A DNA stretch of 64,000 bases, from contig OZ244849.1 in assembly GCA_965220875.1 (NCBI GenBank), positions 1,550,001 through 1,614,000 of the forward strand. Direction: 5' to 3'. Positions 33,893 to 41,790 of the stretch are shown piece by piece. The DNA is from WTFY01 sp965220875. Lineage in GTDB: Bacteria; Pseudomonadota; Gammaproteobacteria; UBA4575. The position numbers and the translations under genes are program-made. The first letter of the stretch is position 1; each line of letters starts with the position of its first letter. Below the pieces are notes generated by a model. That model ran no database searches, was not told where the DNA came from, and saw only the letters and a program-made list of their open reading frames with translations.

Positions 33893-35992
33893 GTGGACGA
33901 CTGTCCTATAAGAAGGCGGATTGCCCAATTGATTCTGGGGTTTCATTTTTTAGCGACAAGCCATTGCCTTGGAAGTGAACTGCGATGGTTGGCGGGATTA
34001 TTGCTGCTGGCGGTCATCCCGGCGACTCTGTTTGCCGCAAAACCCATTGGGGAGATCGTTGTCACAGGAACCATCAGCGAGCGCCTCGGTAGCGCAGGCA
34101 GTGCCAGCCGTATCGATGGTGATGTGTTGGCGGAGATTCGGTACAACCATATTCACGAAGCCCTGAGCCGGGTGCCCAGCGTCTGGGTGACCCGGGGGTC
34201 CGGCCAGGAGCATCTGACTGCCATCCGCTCGGCGGTCTTTACCGGACCTGGGGCCTGTGGAAAATTTCTCTATCTTGAGGACGGCCTGCCCATTCGCCCA
34301 GCGGGGTTTTGCAACATCAACAACCTCTTCGAGGTCAATGGTGAGCAGGCAGGCAGCATCGAGGTCTGGCGTGGACCATCAAGTGCCGTGCTGGGAGGGA
34401 ATGCAATGCACGGAGCGATCAATGTGCTCACGGCCAATCCTGAAGGTGCCAGCCTGAGCCCGGAGAGCGGCTCCTACGGTTACCACCAGGTTCGGGCCAC
34501 ATCAGGCGGATACACCAGCGGGCACTACGTTGGCCTGAGTGCCCACGGGAGCCAGACCGACGGCTATCGAGACGCCACGGGGTATGATCAGCAGAAGTTC
34601 TCCCTGGTCCATGCAACAGACCTTGGCACTTGGCAGGTGCGCAACACCCTGAGCGCCTCCAACCTCAATCAGGAAACCGGAAGCTACGTGCAGGGTTTTG
34701 AAGCCTACAAGGACCGTGAACTGCGACGTTCCAACTCCAACCCGGAGGCCTATCGAGACGCCTGGTCCCTGCGCGTGGCAAGCCACTGGCAGCGCGAGCA
34801 AACCCGAATTTCCGCTTACCTGCGCCGCTCGCACATGGAGTTTCTGCAGCACTTCCTGCCTGGACAGCCGACCGAGACCAATGAGCAGATCAGCGGAGGC
34901 ATGCTAGCCCGCCAGGGGTTTGAAGCCGGGGCCTGGGCCGGGCAATTCGGCGCGCAAATCGAGGCCATGCAGGGCAGCCTGCTCGAGATTCAGGAGCGAC
35001 CGACGACCGGGTCGGCCTTCCTGGTGGCCACTCGCCCCGCCGGGCGTCACTACGACTACGACGTTGATTCGTTCATGGCTGCCGGCTTCTACGATCTGAG
35101 CAGAGCCTTGAGCGGGAAGCTGCGCCTGTTGCACAGCCTGCGCCTTGAGCACCTGCGCTACGATTATGAAAACCGCCACCTGACGGGTAACAGCCGCGAC
35201 GATGGCTCGGCCTGCGACTTCGGCGGCTGCCTGTATACCCGTCCCGCCTCCCGGGAAGATCGGTTCACCGAAGTGGCCGGCCGCTTAGGCATCGAGCGCG
35301 ATTTCGGTGCCCGCCGCTCTGGTTACGTGATGCTAAGCAGCGGATTTCGACCGCCGCAAGCCACCGAGCTCTACCGCCTGCAGCAGGGACAAACCGTGGC
35401 GGACCTGGACAGCGAACGCCTGCTGTCGGTGGAGGCTGGCTTTCGCAGCGGTGCCTGGTCCCTGTCGGCATTCGGCCAGTGGACCCGCGACTTCATTTTC
35501 CGTGATGCCAGTGGCTTCAACATCAGCGACGGCAAGACCAGGTCCACCGGACTTGAGTTTTCAGGCGATTGGCATCTGGGAGACCATGCCTTGAATCTTG
35601 CCATCGGATATGCAGTCCATAAGTACGATTTTACCCGTGATGCCGGGCGCGGCGAGCGGATCGAAGAAGGCAACATGATGGATTCGGCACCCCGCTGGCT
35701 CACCCATGCCCGCTGGCGCTATCAACCTGGTGAGCGCTGGTATTCCGAGTTCGAACTGAGCCAGGTGGGCAAGCACTACATCAACGCCGCCAACACTGCC
35801 AAGTACGAAGGCCACGTCGTGTTGAACTGGCGTGGCGGCTACAGACTGACCGGGCATATCGACCTGTTTGCCCGGGTCATCAATCTGTTCGACGAGCGCT
35901 ACGCCGACCGCGCCGACTATGCCTTCGACACCTACCGCTACTTCCCGGCCATGCCGGTCCAGGGCTATGTGGGGATCAATCTGGCGCTGTAA
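33893..35992 (+). CDS. TonB-dependent outer-membrane receptor
   Basis: Predicted outer-membrane importer; from the first available start it has 699 residues, but the leading 40 or so residues are probably not translated, since a hydrophobic signal segment (LAGLLLLAVIPATLFA) begins near residue 34. The TonB box-like GEIVVTGT follows near 52-59, then a plug with the characteristic GPGACGKFLYLEDGLPIRPAGFCNINNLFEVN region and IEVWRGPSSAVLGG, and a barrel that ends in GYVGINLAL. It stands alone, with no ABC genes near. G+C-rich composition separates it from the msrPQ genes that follow. Ligand unknown; this plug type occurs in receptors often annotated for iron chelates. Confidence 0.85.
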   Translation: MDDCPIRRRIAQLILGFHFLATSHCLGSELRWLAGLLLLAVIPATLFAAKPIGEIVVTGTISERLGSAGSASRIDGDVLAEIRYNHIHEALSRVPSVWVTRGSGQEHLTAIRSAVFTGPGACGKFLYLEDGLPIRPAGFCNINNLFEVNGEQAGSIEVWRGPSSAVLGGNAMHGAINVLTANPEGASLSPESGSYGYHQVRATSGGYTSGHYVGLSAHGSQTDGYRDATGYDQQKFSLVHATDLGTWQVRNTLSASNLNQETGSYVQGFEAYKDRELRRSNSNPEAYRDAWSLRVASHWQREQTRISAYLRRSHMEFLQHFLPGQPTETNEQISGGMLARQGFEAGAWAGQFGAQIEAMQGSLLEIQERPTTGSAFLVATRPAGRHYDYDVDSFMAAGFYDLSRALSGKLRLLHSLRLEHLRYDYENRHLTGNSRDDGSACDFGGCLYTRPASREDRFTEVAGRLGIERDFGARRSGYVMLSSGFRPPQATELYRLQQGQTVADLDSERLLSVEAGFRSGAWSLSAFGQWTRDFIFRDASGFNISDGKTRSTGLEFSGDWHLGDHALNLAIGYAVHKYDFTRDAGRGERIEEGNMMDSAPRWLTHARWRYQPGERWYSEFELSQVGKHYINAANTAKYEGHVVLNWRGGYRLTGHIDLFARVINLFDERYADRADYAFDTYRYFPAMPVQGYVGINLAL

Positions 35993-36298
35993 TTTGTAAT
36001 GGGTTATCGTTTCCATTCGATTTCAGCTCTATCTGGACGGCTCACCTTCTGGTGTAACGTCCCCGCTGCCGTTTGGGTCTGAAAATTGGCGGCTATCAAG
36101 TCCTCACGCTGTCCTCTGGCGGGAACAAAAACAGCGTGGGTGTCTGATCATTGAGGCTGGATAACAGGAGATCGGTGGTTTTTGCACTGCGAAACCGGCC
36201 TCCTTGCAATCGACTTGCATCCCCTGTAGAAGCAAGGGGTGCGTGAATGGCATCTCTCGTACACCGTTGAACGGAAACCCTGAAAGGATCTGCCGAGT
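35993..36298. other. spacer before the msrP fragment
   Basis: No gene seen. It includes an imperfect hairpin, GCATCCCCT with AGGGGTGC around a nine-base loop (36217-36242), about 55 bases before the truncated msrP start. Purpose unknown. Confidence 0.35.
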
Positions 36299-36607
36299 AT
36301 GTTGCTGAAAACCACCCGGGCTTGCGATGTCCGCGAATCCCAGGTCACTGATGAATCGCTTTACATTGCGCGGCGAAAGTTCATGCAGGGCACCGCCGCC
36401 CTGGCAGGCACTTCCATGCTCCCGGCATCGTCGCTGTGGCCACAACCTGCACGTGCCGCCATTAGCATCAGGGATGTCGAAAAAAGCGCATTCTCAACTG
36501 CTGAAGAACTCACCTCGTTTGAGGACATTACCAGCTACAACAACTTCTACGAGCTCGGCCTGAAAAAAGGCGACAATCGAAGGCACTATGGATTACCAAT
36601 GGCATGA
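36299..36607 (+). pseudogene. msrP: truncated msrP copy (N-terminal third)
   Basis: Encodes the Tat signal (IARRKFMQG, then a hydrophobic run) and the start of the MsrP domain, closely resembling residues 1-92 of the intact msrP gene at 37.9 kb: shared VTDESLY, EELTSF-DIT-YNNFYELGLKKGD. After the GLKKGD segment similarity stops and the frame ends within ten codons, inside the next gene. The catalytic cysteine and the rest of the molybdopterin domain are missing, so it cannot be an active reductase. Its base composition is richer in G+C than the intact copy, so it is a divergent, probably foreign, relic rather than a fresh duplication. Confidence 0.75.
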
Positions 36608-36845
36608 TTTCCTAGGCAATCTCGGTGTATTTTTCATCATCGGGACCTATCTTCTCCTTCAGCTGGGTCGGATGAAAAGCACGAGCTTCACCTATTCGAT
36701 CCTGAACGCGCTGGGTGCATTCCTTATCATCATCTCGCTGATGTATGACTTCAATCTGTCGGTCTTTGTTATCGAAGTCTTTTGGGTGGCTGCAAGCCTG
36801 ATCGGTATTGCCAGACAATTGCAGGCGAAGGGCAGGCAAGCATGA
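36588..36845 (+). CDS. CBU_0592-like small membrane protein, first copy
   Basis: An 85-residue membrane protein that I recognise as of the CBU_0592 type, a family without known function. It has WHDFLGNLGVFFIIGTYLLLQL at the N-terminus, the conserved YSILNALGAFLIIISLMYDFNLS in the middle and a third hydrophobic stretch at the end. The start lies inside the tail of the msrP fragment. It overlaps the next gene by four bases, and 52 of 85 residues are identical to that product, so the pair arose by tandem duplication. Confidence 0.7.
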   Translation: MDYQWHDFLGNLGVFFIIGTYLLLQLGRMKSTSFTYSILNALGAFLIIISLMYDFNLSVFVIEVFWVAASLIGIARQLQAKGRQA

Positions 36846-37099
36846 GCTACGAGTGGCATGACATTTTGGGCAATCTCGGTGTGTCCTTCATCATCGGGAC
36901 CTATATCCTGCTTCAGCTCGAGCGCATGGACAGTGCGAGCTACACTTATTCAATCCTGAATGCACTTGGAGCGTTCTTTGTCGTCATCTCGCTGATGTAC
37001 AACTACAATCTCTCAGGAATCATTGTAGAGGGCTTCTGGGCGGGGATCAGTGTAATAGGGCTCATTCGGCAGTGGCGATTGAGGCATCAGGCACCCTGA
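36842..37099 (+). CDS. CBU_0592-like small membrane protein, second copy
   Basis: An 85-residue product translated from an ATG that overlaps the stop of the first copy (ATGA). Same layout: MSYEWHDILGNLGVSFIIGTY, then YSILNALGAFFVVISLMYNYNLS and a C-terminal hydrophobic helix, so three membrane segments. In-frame sequence upstream of the ATG exists but is the tail of the first gene read out of phase. The four-base coupling suggests equal amounts of both products, perhaps as a hetero-oligomer (inference). Confidence 0.72.
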   Translation: MSYEWHDILGNLGVSFIIGTYILLQLERMDSASYTYSILNALGAFFVVISLMYNYNLSGIIVEGFWAGISVIGLIRQWRLRHQAP

Positions 37100-37206
37100 C
37101 AGGCCTATTCAGGTAAAGAATGATGGGACTGATAGTGGTTATTTTGCGGGGATCAATAAAGGGGAATGAGTGAAATAAACGGAAATGTTACAGGACCCTT
37201 GAAAAT

Positions 37207-37464
37207 CTAGGGGAGTGGTTGATTGAACTTTCTGTCGGGTCCTTTTTGTAGAGGCACAGTTTTTTTGTTAAATGAAGCTACAATAAAGGGAGCGGAAGCA
37301 GCGCAAAGTAACCATACTGCCAGCGGGACAGCAATCGTCCACAGTGTAACTACAGACAGAATGATTAAGGCTAAACCGCCAATCAAATTGGTGTACATGA
37401 ATCCAACCGGACCTAGGAAAGCTGCAAGCAGAAATGCAGAAAGAGGTGATCTTACTCGCTTCAT
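37207..37464 (-). CDS. small two-helix membrane protein, unknown
   Basis: Not recognised. The 85-residue product has a basic start (MKRVRSPLSAFLLAAFLGPVGFMY), a second long hydrophobic region (LIGGLALIILSVVTLWTIAVPLAVWLLCAASAPFIVASF) and a basic, polar C-terminal tail (KKTVPLQKGPDRKF). Such proteins occur widely as uncharacterised small membrane proteins. It is convergent with the tandem CBU_0592-like pair and divergent from msrP. The clean hydrophobic layout and ATG start support a real gene. Confidence 0.6.
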   Translation of the reverse strand: MKRVRSPLSAFLLAAFLGPVGFMYTNLIGGLALIILSVVTLWTIAVPLAVWLLCAASAPFIVASFNKKTVPLQKGPDRKFNQPLP

Positions 37465-37856
37465 CGCAATCTAGGCTAGCATGTTTGGAACCAGTTTGAA
37501 ATTAAGGTTTCTCTGGTTATGTGAACGAATTTGCATGTATTGTAACCGATGCCTCGAATCAGCAATTCCAGCACATTTTGAATGCAGTTACTTTCAGGCA
37601 TTAATCAAGAATCAAGGTGGTGAGAGATTAAATCAATATCTTGCCTGAACGGGCAAAACTTTTTTTAAATCCATGGGTCTGAAAGTTGCGGAGTCACCAT
37701 TTGGGTTGTTTGTTGCAGTCATGGTTATTCTGGCCTAGCTAATTGCCGGATTGGCTAATCAAAGCGCTTGATTGTCAATGAAAATAAGGAAAATTAATGT
37801 TAGATTTAATTTCGAGGCCCCAAGTCCAGGTTACCTGAACAATTCGTTTCCATTAG
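37465..37856. other. A+T-rich spacer before msrP
   Basis: No gene recognised. It contains a short terminator-like element at 37641-37666: stem TTGCC/GGCAA around a six-base loop, followed within four bases by seven Ts. No plus-strand gene lies just upstream, so it might end a small RNA or be chance. The last 60 bases before msrP hold its presumed promoter, without a clear consensus. Confidence 0.4.
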
Positions 37857-38813
37857 ATGTTAATTAAAGTTGTCAAGAAGAGCGATGTCAATGAACATCA
37901 TGTCACTGATGAATCGCTATACCTGAACCGAAGGCGATTTATGCAAGCATCTGTTTCAGGTGCTGCCATCGCAGCCGTACCCTTCATGTCCTTATATCCG
38001 GCAGCAGGTGATGCGAAGCTGGAATTTAATAGCCCCAAGAAAAGCAAGTATTCTACTGATGAGGAGTTAACCTCGTTCGACGATATAACCCGATACAATA
38101 ATTTCTACGAATTGGGTCTGAAAAAAGGTGACCCGAAACGTAATGCGCATCTCTTAAAAGTTACGCCCTGGGCTGTCAAAGTAGAAGGGGAGTGTGAAAA
38201 GCCAGGGGAGTACGGACTGGAAGATTTGATCTTGCCTTCGGAACATGAAGAGCGCATTTATCGCCTCCGTTGTGTTGAGGCCTGGTCCATGGTCATTCCG
38301 TGGGTTGGTGTTGAGCTGGGAGGGGTGTTGAAACGCTTTCATCCAACCTCAAAAGCGAAGTATGTGCAGTTTTTTACAATATATGACCCGGATAATTTAC
38401 CTGGTCAAAGGCGCCCTGTCCTGGAGTGGCCTTACCGAGAGGGATTGAGGATAGATGAAGCCATGCATCCACTGTGCATTCTTGCCGTTGGCCTGTACGG
38501 GAAGGAACTGCCCAACCAAAATGGTGCACCGTTAAGGCTGGTAGTTCCGTGGAAATATGGCTTTAAAAGCATAAAGTCCATTGTACGAATACGGTTTACG
38601 GAGAAACAGCCTGCCACCAGCTGGAATCTTGCTGGACCAAGAGAATACGGTTTTTATTCCAACGTGAATCCTGAAGTGGATCATCCTAGATGGAGCCAGA
38701 AAAAAGAACGCAGGATAGGGGAGGTTTTTAAAAGAAATACACTGATGTTCAATGGTTATGCGGATCAGGTGGCAAGTTTATACGAAAGTATGGATCTCGC
38801 TAAGTATTACTGA
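37857..38813 (+). CDS. msrP: protein-methionine-sulfoxide reductase, catalytic subunit
   Basis: Periplasmic molybdopterin enzyme that repairs oxidised methionines in envelope proteins. It has 318 residues with a Tat signal (NRRRFMQ at 24-30 and hydrophobic run to about 50). The molybdenum-ligand cysteine is C139 in YRLRCVEAWSMVIPW. The C-terminal half retains PWKYGFKSIKSIVRI and WNLAGPREYGFYSNVNPEVDHPRWSQ. The membrane haem partner msrQ follows 61 bases later. A truncated second copy lies 1.5 kb upstream. Family and role are firm. Confidence 0.95.
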   Translation: MLIKVVKKSDVNEHHVTDESLYLNRRRFMQASVSGAAIAAVPFMSLYPAAGDAKLEFNSPKKSKYSTDEELTSFDDITRYNNFYELGLKKGDPKRNAHLLKVTPWAVKVEGECEKPGEYGLEDLILPSEHEERIYRLRCVEAWSMVIPWVGVELGGVLKRFHPTSKAKYVQFFTIYDPDNLPGQRRPVLEWPYREGLRIDEAMHPLCILAVGLYGKELPNQNGAPLRLVVPWKYGFKSIKSIVRIRFTEKQPATSWNLAGPREYGFYSNVNPEVDHPRWSQKKERRIGEVFKRNTLMFNGYADQVASLYESMDLAKYY

Positions 38814-38874
38814 TCTGGCAAATCCCAGCGACGCCGTCCTGAACGAAGATTCAACCGATTCTTGTCTGAAATAA

Positions 38875-39462
38875 ATGGAATTAGGCAAGCCTACCGTATT
38901 TACAGTCTGTCTGATCCCTTTAGCATGTTATCTCTTTTGGTTTTTCACAGATTCACTGGGTGCAAACCCTATTGAGGCCCTTACAAGGAGGACAGGAGAC
39001 TGGGCTTTGAGAATTTTGCTGGTTACCCTTGCAGTCTCTCCGATTAGACGGTTAACTGGCTGGTATTGGCTTGGCCGATACAGAAGGATGCTAGGCTTGT
39101 TCGCATTTTTTTATGTGTCGGTACATCTGTCCTTGTATCTTTCGCTGGATAAGTTTTTTGACCTGTCAGAGATTTTTAGCGATGTAACGAAGAGGCCTTT
39201 TATTACAGCAGGATTTGCAGCATTTGTTTTATTACTGCCGCTGGCAGCCACATCGACGAATAAATTGGTGGAGATCCTACAGCATCGCTGGGTCGTACTT
39301 CATCGCCTGGTCTATCTGGCCGCCATGCTTGCTGTGCTACATTTTTGGTGGATGGTCAAGATTGATACCCGCGAACCTGCAATCTATGCGTGTATTCTTG
39401 CAGGGTTGCTTGGATTCAGGCTGATTTACTATCTGAAAGCAAAGGTCAGGGAGTTCCGGTAA
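38875..39462 (+). CDS. msrQ: MsrQ haem-binding membrane subunit
   Basis: Inner-membrane b-type haem protein that feeds quinol electrons to MsrP. The protein is 195 residues with about six membrane helices. Conserved landmarks include RRTGDWALRILLVTLAVSPIRRLTGW, RRMLGLFAFFYVSVHLSLYL (a haem histidine at H109 region), and WVVLHRLVYLAAMLAVLHFWW with two further candidate haem histidines. It follows msrP in the normal order. No oddities seen. Confidence 0.93.
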   Translation: MELGKPTVFTVCLIPLACYLFWFFTDSLGANPIEALTRRTGDWALRILLVTLAVSPIRRLTGWYWLGRYRRMLGLFAFFYVSVHLSLYLSLDKFFDLSEIFSDVTKRPFITAGFAAFVLLLPLAATSTNKLVEILQHRWVVLHRLVYLAAMLAVLHFWWMVKIDTREPAIYACILAGLLGFRLIYYLKAKVREFR

Positions 39463-39593
39463 ATCTTGCTGTACTCAATGACTGCTGCCAGTTGTGACAC
39501 TCACACTCCAGCCCTTGTGGCACCCGCTTGACCATTGCAGTTTTGGTTACTTCACAGAACTCAAAAAATGAACTCTCGACCGAGACTGTGACC

Positions 39594-40103
39594 TCAAAGT
39601 TTTACGGAAATTAGGTATCTTGAGTAGCTTTCACGAATGGACGTGTCTTCCTCGATAGACAATTCAAGAATTTTTTCAAGCACGTCTTCAAATTCACGCT
39701 GGATAATTTTAAAAAAGATTTTGCTGAGAGGATATTTTTCTGTTGGCAATGCAATCACTTTCTGCTGGAATCTGATCGGGAATATCATCTTCTCTTGGAA
39801 ATAAATTTTCACAGCGAATACCCAGCGCCAGTCCCAGGAGTATACTGACAACGCGGCATTCCCTGCATAGATCTCAAATGATTCACCCTCTTTCATCATT
39901 CCTTCACTGAATACAATGGCACGATAGGAATGGATGTTGTTAGAACTGATGAGATTGGCACCGACTATGTCAGGCTTTTCCGAATAAAAACTGAGTTTTT
40001 CGTACAGGGTAGGGTAAAATAGCTGCAGGAAGGCCAACAGTTTAGGATAGTGTGCGCTCTCAACATTCATTGTTGGATAGAGTGTTGGTTCAAGATAGTT
40101 CAA
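39594..40103 (-). CDS. hypothetical protein
   Basis: Not recognised. The 169-residue product is rich in aromatic residues and Ile, with no signal peptide and no clear membrane segment. Features include LAFLQLFYPTLYEKLSFYSEKPDIVGANLISSN-like segments, an acidic C-terminal region (FEDVLEKILELSIEEDTS) predicted helical, and a Lys-rich mid part. It begins 17 bases from the divergent tRNA-Arg(TCG) gene and ends beyond msrQ, so it occupies the island between the two tRNA-Arg genes. It may be an accessory gene of that insertion. Confidence 0.55.
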   Translation of the reverse strand: MNYLEPTLYPTMNVESAHYPKLLAFLQLFYPTLYEKLSFYSEKPDIVGANLISSNNIHSYRAIVFSEGMMKEGESFEIYAGNAALSVYSWDWRWVFAVKIYFQEKMIFPIRFQQKVIALPTEKYPLSKIFFKIIQREFEDVLEKILELSIEEDTSIRESYSRYLISVKL

Positions 40104-40119
40104 TTACAAAGCTCGCCGT

Positions 40120-40196
40120 GCGCCCGTAGCTCAGCTGGATAGAGTACCTGGCTTCGAACCAGGTGGTCGGGAGTTCGAGTCTCTCCGGGCGCGCCA
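40120..40196 (+). tRNA. tRNA-Arg(TCG)
   Basis: A 77-base tRNA with encoded CCA. Acceptor GCGCCCG/CGGGCGC; anticodon stem CCTGG/CCAGG around CTTCGAA gives TCG, which reads CGA (and CGG by wobble). It is identical to tRNA-Arg(ACG) at 33.8 kb except for four bases, one of them the first anticodon base. This suggests that it arose from an ACG copy by change at position 34. Confidence 0.94.
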
Positions 40197-40340
40197 TCCC
40201 TGAACAGAAGATTTTACTTCATCTTTAAGTGTTAAGAGATAAGCATTTCGAATCAAATCTCTTGCCAGTGTATTGAGGGATTCAAGAGGCAAGCGCATGA
40301 ATCGTCACCTCTTGTACCTGCACGGCCTGTCTTGCCCGGA

Positions 40341-41150
40341 TTACTTTCTCCGGATATTTGGCTTGACTCCGACAAGATACTGCCTGATTGCAATCCATGA
40401 ATCCTGAATGGTTTTTTTCAGCACATCACCATCTTTTACCAGGAATTTCACCAGTAATCCGCAATGATTAGGCAGATAGGATACGCCACCGTAAACATCT
40501 TTATTCACCTGCATGCCGGATTGCAGCGACTCCAGCAAGTGCTGATGTTTGTCAGCACGGTTGATCACATAAATGGTACCCATTCCAATATAGGAACGGT
40601 TATTGCCCAAAAAGTTTTTTGAATTTACCCGGTAAACATCTTTTGTAAGCAGCTCGGCATCTTCAGTATTAATCTGCAAGGAGCTGTTTAGCAGTTCGAA
40701 CACGCGTCCATCGCCACTCAGAAAATGCAGCAGGAAAGAATCGGCGACTACTGCGGTACTGGTATCGTCTATGAATACATTGATTCTTGAACACAGTTTA
40801 GATTCCGGAAACAGAATCAATGGGTCAGATATGTACTCTGTATAGGAATGGCTCGTGACATTGATGTCGACTGAATGGTGCGCCATGCCATGAGGCATTC
40901 CGTGTACTATGGTTGAAGCCTGGGTAGTGACCTGGCTGTATGAACTCGAATGGGCGATAACATTTGTAGAGAGGGCTTCATCTTCATATATGCCTCCTGA
41001 AGCGGACTGGATATATATGTTTGCCATTCCGGGCGGGTCATTTTCAAAATACTGAGCCTTGCAAATATGGAAAGGATAGGCTGCATACTGATTCTTCAAG
41101 TATGTCTTTCCACCCGGACTGGTGGAAAACTCAAGTTGCAAGTTACCCAT
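40341..41150 (-). CDS. ureD: urease accessory protein UreD (UreH)
   Basis: Chaperone that binds the urease apoenzyme and forms the scaffold through which UreF and UreG load nickel. It has 269 residues, the normal length. The family pattern is visible in KNQYAAYPFHICKAQYF, the ASGGIYEDEALSTNV region, QVTTQASTIVHGMP and RSYIGMGTIYVINR. It is the last gene of the urease operon, 13 bases after ureG. The rather diverged sequence and short N-terminus are within family limits. Confidence 0.9.
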   Translation of the reverse strand: MGNLQLEFSTSPGGKTYLKNQYAAYPFHICKAQYFENDPPGMANIYIQSASGGIYEDEALSTNVIAHSSSYSQVTTQASTIVHGMPHGMAHHSVDINVTSHSYTEYISDPLILFPESKLCSRINVFIDDTSTAVVADSFLLHFLSGDGRVFELLNSSLQINTEDAELLTKDVYRVNSKNFLGNNRSYIGMGTIYVINRADKHQHLLESLQSGMQVNKDVYGGVSYLPNHCGLLVKFLVKDGDVLKKTIQDSWIAIRQYLVGVKPNIRRK

Positions 41151-41163
41151 TCAGGCTGGTGTT

Positions 41164-41790
41164 CTAGTCGAATAGAACGTTGTTGATGATATGGTTTGCA
41201 ACCTCTTCTATGCCTTCACCCGTTTTACAATTTGTCAGCACAAGGTGTTTTCCATCCCTCACTTCAAGTCCCTCTTTCACCATCAGGTCCACGTCTGCTC
41301 CTACAAACGGCGCCAAGTCGACTTTATTGATGACAAGCAAATCTGATTGGACGATACCGGGTCCTCTTTTGCGAGGAATGTCGTCCCCTTCTGAAGTGTC
41401 TATCACAAACATCCAGTAATCTACGAGGTCCAGGGAAAAAGTGGATGCCAGGTTGTCTCCGCCGCTTTCTATCAGGATAACATCCAGGTGTTCGAACTCC
41501 CTGTCCAGGTTTTCTGCAGCCTGCGAGTTCAAGGTAGGATCTTCACGGATAACTGTATGCGGACATGCGCCTGCTTCCACTGCGACGATTCGTTCTGGGG
41601 CAAGCAATCCGGATCTTTGCAGGCGCTTTGCATCTTCTCGGGTGACCAGGTCATTCGTAATCACTGCAATTTCATTTCCCCGCTTGATAAACCGCGGGAT
41701 CAGTTGCTCAATCAGGGCTGTCTTGCCCGACCCAACCGGGCCACCGATACCCACTCGTGCAGGGCCATTACGGGAATTCTGCTGGATCAT
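41164..41790 (-). CDS. ureG: urease accessory GTPase UreG
   Basis: GTPase that delivers nickel to the urease active site. The ATG chosen overlaps the ureC stop by four bases and gives 208 residues; the upstream open frame is not needed. P-loop GGPVGSGKTALIE is near residues 14-26, the nickel-binding CPH motif occurs in VEAGACPHTVIRED, and NKVD (in VINKVDLAPFVGAD) sets guanine specificity. There is no His-rich N-terminus. It works with UreD and UreF in the same operon. Confidence 0.97.
   Translation of the reverse strand: MIQQNSRNGPARVGIGGPVGSGKTALIEQLIPRFIKRGNEIAVITNDLVTREDAKRLQRSGLLAPERIVAVEAGACPHTVIREDPTLNSQAAENLDREFEHLDVILIESGGDNLASTFSLDLVDYWMFVIDTSEGDDIPRKRGPGIVQSDLLVINKVDLAPFVGADVDLMVKEGLEVRDGKHLVLTNCKTGEGIEEVANHIINNVLFD

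Noticed and set aside
33791..40196. tRNA-Arg copies as att sites of a 6-kb integrated element
   Set aside because: The two tRNAs are complete and could have arisen by simple tandem duplication; no integrase or further repeats support an integrative element.
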